Origin: Lotus japonicus
Lineage: Eukaryota > Streptophyta > Magnoliopsida > Fabales > Fabaceae
NCBI RefSeq assembly: GCF_012489685.1
Contig: NC_080044.1
Coordinates: 55,977,507 to 56,041,506 of the forward strand
Reading direction: 5' to 3'
DNA: 64,000 bases
Both the position numbers and the translations under genes were made by a program. The notes under the pieces are model-generated. The model saw only the letters and a list, made by a program, of their open reading frames with translations. It made no database searches and was not told the DNA's origin. This document shows, in pieces, positions 1 to 14,580 of this stretch. Each line of letters opens with the position of its first letter. The first letter of the stretch is position 1.

Positions 1-1560
1 TGAAACGAAACTTTTATGGAGATTCGACTTTTAAGAGGGTCCCGCGATTGCCAGATGTTGTGACATGCTTCTGGTAAAAAGCATAAAATTCTCAACACAG
101 TCTGGAATGAAAGGATCACAGCCCTGGCTACAATTCGCCAAATTTCATTCTGATTGAGGCCACAAGGAGCGAACTTAACGAGCTACAACTTTGGAAAAGA
201 ACCTAAATGGAGATTCTACTTTTAGGCTACAATTCGCCAAATTTCAGTATGATTGAGGCCATACAGAGCTAACTTAACGAGCTACAACTTTAAAAAAGAA
301 AGTAAATGGAGATTCGACTTTTAGGAGGGTCCCGCGATTGGCGGAAGCTGTGACATGCTGCTGCTCAAAAACATCAAATTCTCGACACAGTCTGGAATGA
401 AAGGATCACTGCCCTGGCTCCAATTCGCCAAATTTAAGTCTGATTGAGGCCACACGGAGCTAACTTAACCAGCTACAACTTTGAAAAAGAACCTAAATGG
501 AGATTCGATTTTAAGAGGGTCCCGCGATTGCCGGAAGCTGTGACATGCTGCTGCTCAAAAACATCAAATTCTTGACACAGTCTAGAACGAAAGGATCACA
601 ACCCTGGCTACAATTCGCCAAATTTCATTCTGATTGAGGCCACACAGAGCAAACTTAACGAGCTACAACTTTAAAAAAGAACCTAAATGGAGATTCGACT
701 TTTAGGAGGGTCCCGCGATTACCGGAAGTTGTGACATGGTGCTGCTAAAAAATATCAAATTCTCAACACAGTCTGGAAGGAAAGGATCACATCCCTTGCT
801 ACAAGTCGCGAAATTTCAGTCTGATTGAGGCCACACATAGCTAACTTAACGAGCTACAAATTTGAAACGGAACTTTTATGGAGATTCGACTTTTAAGAGG
901 GTCCCGCGATTCTCAAAAACATCAAATTCTTGACACAATCTAGAACGAAAGGATCACAACCCTGGCTACAATTCGCCAAATTTCATTCTGATTGAGGCCA
1001 CACAGAGCAAACTTAACGAGCTACAACTTTAAAAAATAACCTAAATGGAGATTCGACTTTTAGGAGGGTCCCGCGATTACCGGAAGTTGTGACATGGTGC
1101 TGCTAAAAAATATCAAATTCTCAACACAGTCTGGAAGGAAAGGATCACATCCCTTGCTACAAGTCGCGAAATTTCAGTCTGATTGAGGCCACACATAGCT
1201 AACTTAACGATCTACAAATTTGAAACAGAACTTTTATGGAGATTCGACTTTTAAGAGGGTCCCGCGATTGCCGGAAGTTGTGACATGCTTCTGGTCAAAA
1301 ACATAAAATTCTCAACACAGTCTGGAATGAAAGTATCACAGCCCTGGCTACAATTCGTCAAATTTCATTCTGATTGAGGCCACACGGAGCTAACTTAACG
1401 AGCTACAACTTTGAAAAAGAACCTAAATGGAGATTCGACTTTTAGGAGGGTCCCGCGATTACCGGAAGCTGTGACATGCTCCTGCTCAAAAACATCAAAT
1501 TCTCGACAAAGTCTGGAACGAAAGGATCACAGCCCTGGCTACAATTCGCCAAATTTCAGT

Positions 1561-2706
1561 CTGATTGAGGCCACACAGAGCTAACATAATGAGCTACAAC
1601 TTTTAAAAGGAACCTAAATGGAGATTCGACTTTTAGGAGGGTCCCGCGATTGCTGGAAGCTGTGACATGCTGCTGCTCAAAAACATAAAATTCTCAACAC
1701 AGTCTGGAATGAAAGGATCACAGCCCTGGCTACAATTCGCCAAATTTCAGACTGATTGAGGCCACACGGAGCTAACTTAACGATCTACAACTTTGAAAAA
1801 GAACCTAAATGCAGATTTGACTTTTAAGAGGGTCTCGCGATTGCCGGAAGCTGTGACATGCTGCTGCTCAAAAACATCAAATTCTTGACACAGTCTAGAA
1901 CGAAAGGATCACAGCCGTGGCTACAATTCGCAAAATTTCAGTCTGATTGAGGCCATACAGAGCTAACTTAACGAGCTACAACTTTAAAAAAGAACCTAAA
2001 TGGAGATTCGACTTTTAGGAGGGTCCCGCGATTACCGGAAGTTGTGACATGGTGCTGCTAAAAAATATCAAATTCTCAACACAGTCTGGAAGGAAAGGAT
2101 CACATCCCTTGCTACAAGTCGCGAAATTTCAGTCTGATTGAGGCCACACAGAGCTAACATAATGAGCTACAACTTTTAAAAGGAACCTAAATGGAGATTC
2201 GACTTTTAGGAGGGTCCCGCGATTGCTGGAAGCTGTGACATGCTGCTGCTCAAAAACATAAAATTCTCAACACAGTCTGGAATGAAAGGATCACAGCCCT
2301 GGCTACAATTCGCCAAATTTCAGACTGATTGAGGCCACACGGAGCTAACTTAACGATCTACAACTTTGAAAAAGAACCTAAATGCAGATTTGACTTTTAA
2401 GAGGGTCTCGCGATTGCCGGAAGCTGTGACATGCTGCTGCTCAAAAACATCAAATTCTTGACACAGTCTAGAACGAAAGGATCACAGCCGTGGCTACAAT
2501 TCGCAAAATTTCAGTCTGATTGAGGCCATACAGAGCTAACTTAACGAGCTACAACTTTAAAAAAGAACCTAAATGGAGATTCGACTTTTAGGAGGGTCCC
2601 GCGATTACCGGAAGTTGTGACATGGTGCTGCTAAAAAATATCAAATTCTCAACACAGTCTGGAAGGAAAGGATCACATCCCTTGCTACAAGTCGCGAAAT
2701 TTCAGT
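1561..2706 (+). repeat. tandem duplication of a 573-bp trimer
   Basis: Copies at about 1561-2133 and 2134-2706 share the same run of private variants, including ACATAATGAGC, AAATGCAGATTTGAC and ATCACAGCCGTGG. The landmarks CTGATTGAGG (1561 and 2134) and CAGTCTAGAA (1891 and 2464) are both 573 bp apart, which is three monomers of 191 bp. The copies look nearly identical, pointing to a recent unequal exchange. Confidence 0.85.
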
Positions 2707-4215
2707 CTGATTGAGGCCACACATAGCTAACTTAACGAGCTACAAATTTGAAACGGAACTTTTATGGAGATTCGACTTTTAAGAGGGTCCCGCGATTGCA
2801 GAAGTTGTGACATGCTTCTGGTCAAAAACATAAAATTCTCAACACAGTCTGGAATGAAATGATCACAGCCCTGGCTACAATTCGCCAAATTTCATTCTGA
2901 TTGAGGCCACAAGGAGCTAACTTAACGAGCTACAACTTTGGAAAAGAACCTAAATGGAGATTCTACTTTTAGGCTACAATTCGCCAAATTTCAGTCTGAT
3001 TAAGGCCACACAGAGGTAACTTAACGAGCTACAAGTTTAAAAAAGAACCTAAATGGAGATTCGAATTTTAGGAGGGTCCCGCGATTGCCGGAAGCTGTGA
3101 CATGCTCCTGCTCAAAAACATCAAATTCTCGACAAAGTCTGGAACGAAAGAATCACAGCCCTGGCTACAATTCGCCAAATTTCAGTCTGATTGAGGCCAC
3201 ACAGAGCTAACATAATGAGCTACAACTTTTAAAAGGAACCTAAATGGAAATTCGACTTTTAGGAGGGTCCCGCGATTGCTGGAAGCTGTGACATGCTGCT
3301 GCTCAAAAACATAAAATTCTCAACACAGTCTGGAATGAAAGGATCACAGCCATGGCTCCAATTCGCCAAATTTAAGTCTGATTGAGGCCACACGGAGCTA
3401 ACTTAACGATCTACAACTTTCAAAAAGAACCTAAATGCAGATTTGACTTTTAAGAGGGTCTCGCGATTGCCGGAAGCTCTGACATGCTGCTGCTCAAAAA
3501 CATCAAATTCTTGACATAGTCTAGAACGAAAGGATCACAGCCCTGGCTACAATTCGCCAAATTTCAGTCTGATTGAGGCCACACAGAGCCAACTTAACGA
3601 GCTACAACTTTAAAAAAGAACCTAAATGGAGATTCGACTTTTAGGAGGGTCCCGCGATTACCGGAAGTTGTGACATGGTGCTGCTAAAAAATATCAAATT
3701 CTCGACAAAGTCTGGAACGAAAGGATCATAGCCCTGGCTACAATTCGCCAAATTTCAGTCTGATTGAGGCCACACAGAGCCAACTTAACGAGCTACAACT
3801 TTAAAAAGAACCTAAATGGAGATTCGACTTTTAGGAGGGTCCCGCGATTACCGGAAGTTGTGACATGGTGCTGCTAAAAAATATCAAATTCTCAACACAG
3901 TCTGGAAGGAAAGGATCACATCCCTTGCTACAAGTCGCGAAATTTCAGTCTGATTGAGGCCACACATAGCTAACTTAACGAGCTACAAATTTGAAACGAA
4001 ACTTTTATGGAGATTCGACTTTTAAGAGGGTCCCGCGATTGCCAGAAGTTGTAACATGCTTCTGGTAAAAAGCATAAAATTCTCAACACAGTCTGGAATG
4101 AAAGGATCACAGCCCTGGCTACAATTCGCCAAATTTCATTCTGATTGAGGCCACAAGGAGCGAACTTAACGAGCTACAACTTTGGAAAAGAACCTAAATG
4201 GAGATTCTACTTTTA

Positions 4216-7035
4216 GGCTACAATTCGCCAAATTTCAGTATGATTGAGGCCATACAGAGCTAACTTAACGAGCTACCACTTTAAAAAAGAAACTAAATGG
4301 AGATTCGACTTTTAGGAGGGTCCCGCGATTGCCGGAAGCTGTGACATGCTGCTGCTCAAAAACATCAAATTCTCGAAACAGTCTGGAATGAAAGGATCAC
4401 TGCCCTGGCTCCAATTCGCCAAATTTAAGTCTGATTGAGGCCACACGGAGCTAACTTAACCAGCTACAACTTTGAAAAAGAACCTAAATGGAGATTCGAT
4501 TTTAAGAGGGTCCCGCGATTGCCGGAAGCTGTGACATGCTGCTGCTCAAAAACCTTAAATTCTTGACACAGTCTAGAACGAAAGGATCACAACCCTGGCT
4601 ACAATTCGCCAAATTTCATTCTGATTGAGGCCACACGGAGCTAACTTAACGAGCTACAAATTTGAAACGGAACTTTTATGGAGATTCGACTTTTAAGAGG
4701 GTCCCGCGATTACCGGAAGTTGTGACATGGTGCTGCTAAAAAATATCAAATTCTCAACACAGTCTGGAAGGAAAGGATCACATCCCTTGCTACAAGTCGC
4801 GAAATTTCAGTCTGATTGAGGCCACACATAGCTAACTAAACGATCTACAAATTTGAAACAGAACTTTTATGGGGATTCGACTTTTAAGAGTGTCCCGCGA
4901 TTGCCGGAATTTGTGACATGCTTCTGGTCAAAAACATAAAATTCTCAACACAGTTTGGAATGAAAGGATCACAGCCCAGGCTACAATTCGCCAAATTTCA
5001 TTCTGATTGAGGCGACACGGAGCTAACTTAACGAGCTACAACTTTGGAAAAGAATCTAAATGGAGATTCTTCTTTTAGGCTACAATTCGTTAAATTTCAG
5101 TCTGATTGAGGCCATACAGAGCTAACTTAACGAGCTACAACTTTAAAAAATAACCTAAATGGAGACTCGACTTTTAGGAGGGTCCCGCGATTGCCGGAAG
5201 CTGTGACATGCTGCTGCTCAAAAACATCAAATTCTCGACACAGTCTGGAATGAAAGGATCACTGCCCTGGCTCCAATTCGCCAAATTTAAGTCTGATTGA
5301 GGCCACACGGAGCAAACTTAACCAGCTACAACTTTGAAAAAGAACCTAAATGGAGATTCGATTTTAAGAGGGTCCCGCGATTGCCGGAAGCTGTGACATG
5401 CTGCTGCTCAAAAACATCAAATTCTTGACACAGTCTAGAACGAAAGGATCACAACCCTGGCTACAATTCGCCAAATTTCATTCTGATTGAGGCCACACGG
5501 AGCTAACTTAACGAGCTACAAATTTGAAACGGAACTTTTATGGAGATTCGACTTTTAAGAGGGTCCCGCGATTCTCAAAAACATCAAATTCTTGACACAG
5601 TCTAGAACGAATGGATCACAGCCCTGGCTACAATTCGCCAAATTTCAGTATGATTGAGGCCATACAGAGCTAACTTAACGAGCTACAACTTTAAAAAAGA
5701 AACTAAATGGAGATTCGACTTTTAGGAGGGTCCCGCGATTGCCGGAAGCTGTGACATGCTGCTGCTCAAAAACATCAAATTCTCGAAACAGTCTGGAATG
5801 AAAGGATCACTGCCCTGGCTCCAATTCGCCAAATTTAAGTCTGATTGAGGCCACACGGAGCTAACTTAACCAGCTACAACTTTGAAAAAGAACCTAAATG
5901 GAGATTCGATTTTAAGAGGGTCCCGCGATTGCCGGAAGCTGTGACATGCTGCTGCTCAAAAACCTCAAATTCTTGACACAGTCTAGAACGAAAGGATCAC
6001 AACCCTGGCTACAATTCGCCAAATTTCATTCTGATTGAGGCCACACGGAGCTAACTTAACGAGCTACAAATTTGAAACGGAACTTTTATGGAGATTCGAC
6101 TTTTAAGAGGGTCCCGCGATTACCGGAAGTTGTGACATGGTGCTGCTAAAAAATATCAAATTCTCAACACAGTCTGGAAGGAAAGGATCACATCCCTTGC
6201 TACAAGTCGCGAAATTTCAGTCTAATTGAGGCCACACATAGCTAACTAAACGATCTACAAATTTGAAACAGAACTTTTATGGGGATTCGACTTTTAAGAG
6301 TGTCCCGCGATTGCCGGAATTTGTGACATGCTTCTGGTCAAAAACATAAAATTCTCAACACAGTTTGGAATGAAAGGATCACAGCCCAGGCTACAATTCG
6401 CCAAATTTCATTCTGATTGAGGCGACACGGAGCTAACTTAACGAGCTACAACTTTGGAAAAGAATCTAAATGGAGATTCTTCTTTTAGGCTACAATTCGT
6501 TAAATTTCAGTCTGATTGAGGCCATACAGAGCTAACTTAACGAGCTACAACTTTAAAAAATAACCTAAATGGAGACTCGACTTTTAGGAGGGTCCCGCGA
6601 TTGCCGGAAGCTGTGACATGCTGCTGCTCAAAAACATCAAATTCTCGACACAGTCTGGAATGAAAGGATCACTGCCCTGGCTCCAATTCGCCAAATTTAA
6701 GTCTGATTGAGGCCACACGGAGCAAACTTAACCAGCTACAACTTTGAAAAAGAACCTAAATGGAGATTCGATTTTAAGAGGGTCCCGCGATTGCCGGAAG
6801 CTGTGACATGCTGCTGCTCAAAAACATCAAATTCTTGACACAGTCTAGAACGAAAGGATCACAACCCTGGCTACAATTCGCCAAATTTCATTCTGATTGA
6901 GGCCACACGGAGCTAACTTAACGAGCTACAAATTTGAAACGGAACTTTTATGGAGATTCGACTTTTAAGAGGGTCCCGCGATTCTCAAAAACATCAAATT
7001 CTTGACACAGTCTAGAACGAATGGATCACAGCCCT
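4216..7035 (+). repeat. tandem segmental duplication, period 1410 bp
   Basis: Copies at about 4216-5625 and 5626-7035. Pairs of landmarks counted at 4321/5731, 4681/6091, 5074/6484 and 5611/7021 are all exactly 1410 bp apart. Each copy contains one 99-bp short monomer and one 167-bp truncated monomer among full monomers. Shared private variants include TCTCGAAACAGTC and ATTCTTCTTTTAGG. The copies differ by a few single bases, for example a CTACCACTTT/CTACAACTTT difference near 4280. Confidence 0.88.
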
Positions 7036-10000
7036 GGCTACAATTCGCCAAATTTCAGTCTGATTGAGGCTACACAGAGCCAACTTAACGAGCTACAACT
7101 TTAAAAAAGAACCTAAATGGAGATTCGACTTTTAGGAGGGTCCCGCGATTACCGGAAGTTGTGACATGGTGCTGCTAAAAAATATCAAATTCTCAACACA
7201 GTCTGGAAGGAAAGGATCACATCCCTTGCTACAAGTCGCGAAATTTCAGTCTGATTGAGGCCACAAATAGCTAACTTAACGAGCTACAAATTTGAAACGG
7301 AACTTTTATGGAGATTCGACTTTTAAGAGGGTCCCGCGATTGCCAGAAGTTGTGACATGCTTCTGGTCAAAAACATAAAATTCTCAACACAGTCTGGAAT
7401 GAAAGGATCACAGCCCTGGCTACAATTCGCCAAATTTCATTCTGATTGAGGCCACAAGGAGCTAACTTAACGAGCTACAACTTTGGAAAAGAACCTAAAT
7501 GGAGATTCTACTTTTAGGCTACAATTCGCCAAATTTCAGTATGATTGAGGCCATACAGAGCTAACTTAACGAGCTACAACTTTAAAAAAGAAACTAAATG
7601 GAGATTCGACTTTTAGGAGGGTCCCGCGATTGCCGGAAGCTGTGACATGCTGCTGCTCAAAAACATCAAATTCTCGACACAGTTTGGAATGAAAGGATCA
7701 CTGCCCTGGCTACAATTCGCCAAATTTAAGTCTGATTGAGGCCACACGAAGCTAACTTAACCAGCTACAACTTTGAAAAAGAACCTAAATGGAGATTCGA
7801 TTTTAAGAGGGTCCCGGGATTGCCGGAAGCTGTGACATGCTGCTGCTCAAAAACATCAAATTCTTGACACAGTCTAGAACGAAAGGATCACAGCCCTGGC
7901 TACAATTCGCCAAATTTCAGTCTGATTGAGGCCACACAGAGCAAACTTAACGAGCTACAACTTTAAAAAAGAACCTAAATGGAGATTCGACTTTTAGGAG
8001 GGTCCCGCGATTACCGGAAGTTGTGACATGGTGCTGCTAAAAAATATCAAATTCTCAACACAGTCTGGAAGGAAAGGATCACATCCCTTGCTACAAGTCG
8101 CGAAATTTCAGTCTGATTGAGGCCACACATAGCTAACTTAACGATCTACAAATTTGAAACAGAACTTTTATGGAGATTCGACTTTTAAGAGTGTCCCGCG
8201 ATTGCCGGAATTTGTGACATGCTTCTGGTCAAAAACATAAAATTCTCAACACAGTTTGGAATGAAAGGATCACAGCCCTGGCTACAATTCGCCAAATTTC
8301 ATTCTGATTGAGGCGACACGGAGCTAACTTAACGAGCTACAACTTTGGAAAAGAATCTAAATGGAGATTCTTCTTTTAGGCTACAATTCGTTAAATTTCA
8401 GTCTGAATGAGGCCATACAGAGCTAACTTAACGAGCTACAACTTTAAAAAAGAACCTAAATGGAGACTCGACTTTTAGGAGGGTCCCGCGATTGCCGGAA
8501 GCTGTGACATGCTGCTGCTCAAAAACATCAAATTCTCGACACAGTCTGGAATGAAAGGATCACTGCCCTGGCTCCAATTCGCCAAATTTAAGTCTGATTG
8601 AGGCCACACGGAGCAAACTTAACCAGCTACAACTTTGAAAAAGAACCTAAATGGAGATTCGATTCCAAAAGGGTCCCGCGATTGCCGGAAGCTGTGACAT
8701 GCTGCTGCTCAAAAACGTCAAATTCTTGACACAGTCTAGAACGAAAGGATCACAGCCCTGGGTACAATTCTCCAAATTTCAATCTCATTGAGGCCACACA
8801 GAGCAAACTTAACGCGCTACAACTTAAAAAATGAACCTAAATGGAGATTCGACTTTTAGGAGGGTCCCGCGATTACCGGAAGTTGTGACATGGTGCTGCT
8901 AAAAAATATCAAATTCTCAACATAGTCTGGAAGGAAAGGATCACATCCCTTGATACAAGTCGCGAAATTTCAGTCTGATTGAGGCCACACATAGCTAACT
9001 TAACGAGCTACAAATTTGAAATGGAACTTTTATGGAGATTCGACTTTTTAGAGGGTCCCGCGATTGCCGGAAGTTGTGACATGCTTCTGGTCAAAAACAT
9101 AAAATTCTCAACACAGTCTGGAATGAAAGGATCACAGCCCTGGCTACAATTCGCCAAATATCATTCTGATTGAGGCCACACGGAGCTAACTTAACGAGCT
9201 ACAACTTTGGAAAAGAACCTAAATGGAGATTCTACTTTTAGGCTACAATTCGCCAAATTTTAGTCTGATTGAGGCCATACAGAGCTAACTTAACGAGCTA
9301 CAACTTTAAAAAAGAACCTAAATGGAGATTCGACTTTTAGGAGGGTCCCGCGATTGCCGGAAGCTGTGACATGCTACTGCTCAAAAACATCAAATTCTCG
9401 ACACAGTCTGGAATGAAAGAATCACTGCCCTGGCTCCAATTCGCCAAATTTCAGTCTGATTGAGGCCACACGGAGCTAACTTAACCAGATACAACTTTGA
9501 AAAAGAACCAAAATGGAGATTGACTCTTAAGAGGGTCCCGTGATTGCCAGAAGCTGTGACATGCTGCTGCTCAAAAACATCAAATTCTCAACACAGTCTG
9601 GAATGAAAGGATCACAGCCCTGGCTACAAGTCGCGAAATTTTAGTCTGATTGAGGTCACGCGGAGCTAACTTAATGGGCTACAACTTTGAAAAAGAACCT
9701 AAATGGAGATTCGACTTTTAAGAGGGTCCCGCGATTTCCGGAAGCTGTGACATGCTGCTGCTCAAAAACATAAAATTCTCAACACAGTCTGGAATGAAAG
9801 GATCACAGCCCTGGCTACGATTCGCCAAATTTCAGTCTGATTGAGGCCTCACGGAGCTAACTTAACGATCTACAACTTTGAAAAAGAACCTAAATTGAGA
9901 TTTGACTTTTAAGAGGGTCTCGCGATTACCGGAAGCTGTGACATGCTGCTGCTCAAAAACATCAAATTCTCGACACAGTCTGGCACGAATGGATCACAGC

Positions 10001-10479
10001 TCTGGCTACAATTCGCCAAATTTCAGTCTGATTGAGGCCACACGGAGCTAACTTAACGAGGTAAAACTTTGAAAAGGAACCTAAATGGGGATTCGACTTT
10101 TAGGAGGGTCCCGCGATTGCCGGAAGCTGTGACATGGTCTGCTAAAAAATATCAAATTCTGAACACAGTCTGGAAGGAAAGGATCACATCCCTTGCTACA
10201 AGTCGCGAAATTTCAGTCTGATTGAGGCCACACATAGCTAACTTAACGAGCTACAAATTTGAAACGGAACTTTTATGGAGATTCGACTTTTAAGAGGGTC
10301 CCGCGATTGCCGGAAGTTGTGACATGCTTCTGGTAAAAAACATAAAATTCTCAACACAGTTTGGAATGAAAGGATCACAGCCCTGGCTACAATTCGCCAA
10401 ATTTCATTTTGATTGAGGCCACACGGAGCTAACTTAACGAGCTACAACTTTTGAAAAGAACCTAAATGGAGATTTTACT

Positions 10480-13400
10480 TTTAGGCTACAATTCGCCAAA
10501 TTTCAGTATGATTGAGGCCATACAGAGCTAACTTAACGAGCTACAACTTTAAAAAAGAACCGAAATGGAGATTAGACTTTTAGAAGGGTCCCGCGATTGC
10601 CGGAAGCTGTGACATGCTACTGCTCAAAAACATCAAATTCTCGACACAGTCTGGAATGAAAGAATCACTGCCCGGGCTCCAATTCGCCAAATTTCAGTCT
10701 AATTGAGGCCACACAGAGGTAACTTAACGAGCTACATTTTTAAAAAAGAACCTAAATGGAGATTCGAATTTTAGGAGGGTCCCGCGATTGCTGGAAGCTG
10801 TGACATGCTCCTGCTAAAAAACATCAAATTCTCGACAAAGTCTGGAACGAAAGGATCACAGCCCAGGCTACAATTCACCAAATTTCAGTCTGATTGAGGC
10901 CACACAGATCTAACATAATGAGCTACAACTTTGAAAAAGAACCTAAATGGAGATTCGACTTTTAAGAGGGTCTCGCGATTACCGGAAGCTGTGACATGCT
11001 GCTGCTCAAAAACATAAAATTCTCAACACAGTCTGGAACGAAAGGATCACAGCCCTGGCTACAATTTGCCAAATTTCAGTCTGATTGAGGCCACACAGAG
11101 GTAACTTAACAAGCTACAACTTTTAAAAGGAACCTAAATGGAGATTCGACTTTTAGGAGGGTGCCGCGATTGCCGGAAGCTGTGACATGCTGCTGCTCAA
11201 AAACATAAAATTCTCAACACAGTATGGAATGAAAGGATCACAGCCCTGGCTACAATTCGCCAAATTTCAGACTGATTGAGGCCACACGGAGCTAACTTAA
11301 TGATCTACAACTTTGAAAAAGAACCTAAATGCAGATTCGACTTCTAAGAGGGTCTCGCGATTGCCGGAAGCTGTGACATGCTGCTGCTCAAAAACATCAA
11401 ATTCTTGACACAGTCTAGAACGAAAGGATCAAAGCCCTGGCTACAATTCGCCAAATTTCAGTCTGATTAAGGCCACACGGAGCTAACTTAACGAGGTACA
11501 GCTTTGAAAAAGAACCTAAATGGAGATTCGACTTTTAGGAGGGTCCCGCGATTGCCGGAAGCTGTGACATGCTGCTGCTCAAAAACCTCAAATTCTCGAC
11601 ACAGTCTGGAACGAAAGGTTCACAGCCCTGGCTACAATTCGCCAAATTTCAGTCTGATTGAGGCCACACAGAGGTAACTTAACGAGCTACAACTTTAAAA
11701 AAGAACCTAAATGGAGATTCGACTTTTAGGAGGGTCCCGCGATTGCTGGAAGCTGTGACATGCTGCTGCTCAAAAACATCAAATTCTCGACACAGTCTGG
11801 CACGAAAGGATCACAGCGCTGGCTACAATTCGCCAAATTTCTGTCTGATTGAGGCCACACGGAGCTAACTTAACGAGGTAAAACTTTGAAAAGGAACCTA
11901 AATGGGGATTCGACTTTTAGGAGGGTCCCGCGATTGCCGGAAGCTGTGACATGGTGCTGCTAAAAAATATCAAATTCTGAACACAGTCTGGAAGGAAAGG
12001 ATCACATCCCTTGCTACAAGTCGCGAAATTTCAGTCTGATTGAGGCCACACATAGCTAACTTAACGAGCTACAAATTTGAAACGGAACTTTTATGGAGAT
12101 TCGACTTTTAAGAGGGTCCCGCGATTGCCGGAAGTTGTGACATGCTTCTGGTCAAAAACATAAAATTCTCAACACAGTTTGGAATGAAAGGATCACAACC
12201 CTGGCTACAATTCGCCAAATTTCATTTTGATTGAGGCCACACGGAGCTAAGTTAACGAGCTACAACTTTTGAAAAGAACCTAAATGGAGATTTTACTTTT
12301 AGGCTACAATTCGCCAAATTTCAGTCTGATTGAGGCCATACAGAGCTAACTTAACGAGCTACAACTTTAAAAAAGAACCTAAATGGAGATTCGACTTTTA
12401 GGAGGGTCCCGCGATTACCGGAAGTTGTGACATGGTGCTGCTAAAAAATATCAAATTCTCAACACAGTCTGGAAGGAAAGGATCACATCCCTTGCTACAA
12501 GTCGCGAAATTTCAGTCTGATTGAGGCCACACATTGCTAACTTAACGAGCTACAAATTTGAAACGGAACTTTTATGGAGATTCGACTTTTAAGAGGGTCC
12601 CGTGATTGCCGGAAGTTGTGACATGCTTCTGGTCAAAAACATAAAATTCTCAACACAGTTTGGAATGAAAGGATCACAGCCCTGGCTACAATTCGCCAAA
12701 TTTCATTCTGATTGAGGCCACACGGAGCTAACTTAACGAGCTACAACTTTGGAAAAGAACCTAAATGGAGATTCTACTTTTAGGCTACAATTCGCCAAAT
12801 TTCAGTCTGATTGAGGCCATACAGAGCTAACTTAACGAGCTACAACTTTAAAAAAGAACCGAAATGGAGATTCGACTTTTAGAAGGGTCCCGCGATTGCC
12901 GGAAGCTGTGACATGCTACTGCTCAAAAACATCAAATTCTCGACACAGTCTGGAATGAAAAAATCACTGCCCGGGCTCCAATTCGCCAAATTTCAGTCTA
13001 ATTGAGGCCACACAGAGGTAACTTAACGAGCTACAACTTTAAAAAAGAACCTAAATGGAGATTCGACTTTTAGGAGGGTCCCGCGATTGCCGGAAGCTGT
13101 GACATGCTCCTGCTAAAAAACATCAAATTCTCGACAAAGTCTGGAACGAAAGGATCACAGCCCAGGCTACAATTCGCCAAATTTCAGTCTGATTGAGGCC
13201 ACACAGATCTAACATAATGAGCTACAACTTTGAAAAAGAACCTAAATGGAGATTCGACTTTTAAGAGGGTCTCACGATTACCGGAAGCTGTGACATGCTG
13301 CTGCTTAAAAAATATAAAATTCTCAACACAGTCTGGAACGAAAGGATCACAGCCCTGGCTACAATTCGCCAAATTTTAGTCTGATTGAGGCCACACAGAG

Positions 13401-14580
13401 GTAACTTAACAAGCTACAACTTTTAAAAGGAACCTAAATGGAGATTCGACTTTTAGGAGGGTCCCGCGATTGCCGGAAGCTGTGACATGCTGCTGCTCAA
13501 AAACATAAAATTCTCAACACAGTCTGGAATGAAAGGATCACAGCCCTGGCTACAATTCGCCAAATTTCAGACTGATTGAGGCCACACGGAGCTAACTTAA
13601 CGATCTACAACTTTGAAAAAGAACCTAAATGCAGATTCAACTTCTAAGAGGGTCTCGCGATTGTCGGAAGCTGTGACATGCTGCTGCTCAAAAACATCAA
13701 ATTCTTGACACAGTCTAGAACGAAAGGATCACAGCCCTGGCTACAATTCGCCAAATTTCAGTCTGATTGAGGCCACACGGAGCTAACTTAACGAGGTACA
13801 GCTTTGAAAAAGAACCTAAATGGAGATTCGACTTTTAGGAGGGTCCCGCGATTGCCGGAAGCTGTGACATGCTGCTACTCAAAAACCTCAAATTCTCGAC
13901 ACAGTCTGGAACGAAAGGTTCACAGCCCTGGCTACAATTCGCCAAATTTCAGTCTGATTGAGGCCACACAGAGGTAACTTAACGAGCTACAACTTTAAAA
14001 AAGAACCTAAATGGAGATTCGACTTTTAGGAGGGTCCCGCGATTGCCGGAAGTTGTGACATGCTGCTGCTCAAAAACATCAAATTCTCGACACAGTCTGG
14101 CACGAATGGATCACAGCGCTGGCTACAATTCGCTAAATTTCAGTCTGATTGAGGCCACACGGAGCTAACTTAATGAGGTAAAACTTTGAAAAGGAACCTA
14201 AATGGGGATTCGACTTTTAGGAGGGTTCCGCGATTGCCGGAAGCTGTGACATGGTGCTGCTAAAAAATATCAAATTCTGAACACAGTCTGGAAGGAAAGG
14301 ATCACATCCCTTGCTACAAGTCGCGAAATTTCAGTCTGATTGAGGCCACACATAGCTAACTTAACGAGCTACAAATTTGAAATGGAACTTTTATGGAGAT
14401 TCGACTTTTAAGAGGGTCCCGCGATTGCCGGAAGCTGTGACATGCTTCTGGTCAAAAACATAAAATTCTCAACACAGTCTGGAATGAAAGGATCACAGCC
14501 CTGGCTACAATTCGCCAAATTTCATTTTGATTGAGGCCACACGGAGCTAAGTTAACGAGCTACAACTTTTGAAAAGAACC
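10480..14580 (+). repeat. segmental duplication, ~1.8-kb copies offset ~2300 bp
   Basis: The segment 10480-12290 recurs at 12780-14580. Landmark pairs are CCCGGGCTCC at 10671 and 12970, and CTAAATGGGG at 11898 and 14198. A third CTAAATGGGG at 10081 lies 1817 bp before 11898, so the end of the block is itself a copy of 10081-10473. The second copy ends where the 99-bp monomer would be expected near 14590, and the sequence passes into full-length monomers there. Confidence 0.75.
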
